NCBI GenBank assembly: GCA_947253195.1
Contig: CAMXXM010000068.1
Coordinates: 1-7,278 of the forward strand
Length of the DNA: 7,278 nt
Origin: an uncultured Porphyromonas sp.
GTDB taxonomy: Bacteria; Bacteroidota; Bacteroidia; Bacteroidales; Porphyromonadaceae
Direction of reading: 5' to 3'
Positions within the stretch are counted from its first letter, which is position 1. Each line of letters starts with the position of its first letter. Positions 6,817 to 7,278 of this stretch are shown here, piece by piece. Made by a program: the position numbers and the translations under genes. Below the pieces are notes generated by a model. That model did not search any database and was not told the origin of the DNA. It saw only the letters and a list, made by a program, of their open reading frames with translations.

Positions 6817-7087
6817 AGAAAGGGCTCACAGGATGGATGACCACTCTGTGAGCCCTTATAAGATCGCGTCGGGGACTTTGGATAACTCCGAAAGTAAGGA
6901 TTTGAGGATGAATCGTGCTTTGTAATCCGCCCGCCCATAAAGAGCAACGGCACGCCATCGCAAGATCCAAGGGTCTCGGAATTGTTTTAATATTGACGAG
7001 TTTCCCGTGTGCCCGACGCGAATGTCTATAGTTAGATACCCCCCTGCGGTGGAGGTAGAGAAGCGCTCCCACTTCTTATTTCTTTGC
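6810..7087 (-). ncRNA. Candidate structured non-coding RNA on the minus strand
   Basis: A minus-strand promoter (7092-7123) would start a transcript near 7086, and the hairpin at 6857-6820 would end it, giving about 275 nt. Inside, 7021-7012 pairs perfectly over 10 bp with 6873-6864. Coaxially within it, 7006-6998 pairs with 6888-6880 (eight pairs, one A-A mismatch). A further internal hairpin uses 6950-6942 with 6936-6927 (nine pairs, one bulge). One pair in the second helix and three in the internal hairpin are G-U only if the RNA is read from the minus strand; on the plus strand they become A-C mismatches. The 5' part has a 7-bp hairpin, TACCTCC with GGGGGTA, around 7058-7038. A 77-codon ORF (7089-6856) overlaps it, but its codons (TTA, ATA, CTA, CGA, AAA) differ from the neighbouring genes and no family is recognised. 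The RNA class is unknown. Confidence 0.35.
6820..6857. terminator. Hairpin terminator after purE, probably bidirectional
   Basis: A 12-bp perfect stem, AAGGGCTCACAG (6820-6831) with CTGTGAGCCCTT (6846-6857), loop 14 nt. Read on the + strand the tail is CTTATAAG, poor in T. Read on the minus strand the stem is followed by TCTCTGTCTGT after CCCTT, which is more T-rich. It can therefore end purE and, more convincingly, a minus-strand transcript arriving from the right. Confidence 0.65.
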
Positions 7088-7091
7088 ATCA

Positions 7092-7123
7092 CAAAGGTAG
7101 GAAAATCAATTTGCATCTGCAAG
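7092..7123 (-). promoter_or_regulatory. Bacteroidetes-type promoter reading leftward
   Basis: On the minus strand: CTTG (7123-7120), a 20-nt spacer, then TACCTTTG (7099-7092), an exact -7 box with a near-match -33 box. It points away from the right edge toward the purE terminator. No recognised gene follows it. Confidence 0.55.
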
Positions 7124-7278
7124 TCCTGCCAATATATCGGGGCTGTTCTTTAAGTCGGAATCTGCTCGACCCGGTATTGAGAAAGAGGGGTCCCCGATCA
7201 GTAGGGGAGGGGAAGATCACGGGGAGGGGTGACGCATTTGAGTTGTACAGAAGCCACTCAACTCATTCTGAAGAATAG
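7124..7278. other. Unassigned region at the right edge with short inverted repeats
   Basis: No convincing coding sequence is seen on either strand in these 155 bases. Structure includes TCCCC/GGGGA (7191-7195 with 7204-7208), TGAGTTG/CAACTCA (7239-7245 with 7259-7265, loop 13 nt), and GATCACGGGGAG (7215-7226), which also occurs at 3008-3019. The stretch 7185-7230 is notably G-rich. A + strand open frame of 64 codons from 7084 runs off the edge, but it has no recognisable family and spans the minus-strand promoter. Confidence 0.3.

Noticed and set aside
6856..7089. A 77-codon minus-strand ORF starting MQRNKKWERF
   Set aside because: It starts just after the predicted -7 box, so it would need to be leaderless or nearly so. 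It uses codons rare in the neighbours (TTA, ATA, CTA, CGA) and matches no family I know. It is kept only as an alternative to the RNA candidate.
6858..7278. tRNA, tmRNA, RNase P RNA, SRP RNA, insertion sequence or CRISPR array in the right-hand gap
   Set aside because: No T-arm or acceptor pattern, no RNase P, SRP or tmRNA core motif, no transposase remnant and no regularly spaced direct repeats could be found by reading either strand.

Overview
The window reads as a GC-rich member of Bacteroidetes, most likely a Porphyromonas-like Bacteroidales. This rests on three things seen in the sequence. The upstream promoters match the Bacteroidetes form (TTTG-like -33 box, 19-21 nt spacer, TAnnTTTG -7 box). 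The start codons almost all lack a Shine-Dalgarno sequence. The proteins (PorT-type outer-membrane barrel, N-M-G-E-R-type peptide transporter, sigma-54, GcvH, PurE) fit that phylum. Species-level assignment is not possible from sequence reading alone.

Layout, left to right, all recognised protein genes on the + strand: (1) 1-622, the C-terminal membrane half of an AspT/YidE/YbjL-type transporter, closed by a strong terminator. (2) 827-2857, an unusually long POT/PTR2 proton-coupled peptide transporter with its own promoter, a roughly 105-nt leader and a terminator. (3) 2858-3147, an intergenic stretch with small hairpins and the rpmH promoter and leader. (4) 3148-3303, rpmH (ribosomal protein bL34), followed by a hairpin terminator. 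(5) 3537-4208, a secreted outer-membrane beta-barrel protein with its own promoter and terminator. (6) 4305-5756, rpoN (sigma-54). (7) 5801-6181, gcvH (glycine cleavage H protein), whose predicted promoter overlaps the rpoN stop codon. (8) 6275-6796, purE. (9) 6797-7278, a region with no convincing protein gene. It carries a minus-strand promoter, long-range inverted repeats that pair better as minus-strand RNA, and a hairpin terminator: a candidate structured non-coding RNA.

The genes are mostly separate transcription units rather than one operon: nearly every gap holds a hairpin terminator followed by a TAnnTTTG promoter. Two genes concern nutrient and amino-acid or peptide movement across the inner membrane, one builds the outer membrane, and three are core functions (ribosome, one-carbon metabolism from glycine, purine synthesis). 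GcvH and PurE are metabolically linked because glycine cleavage supplies one-carbon units used in purine synthesis.

The parts most worth a second look are the candidate minus-strand RNA at about 6810-7087, a short sequence block shared between that region and the gap before rpmH, the rpmH leader (hairpin, strong Shine-Dalgarno and two-codon ORF), and the unusual architecture of the peptide transporter.
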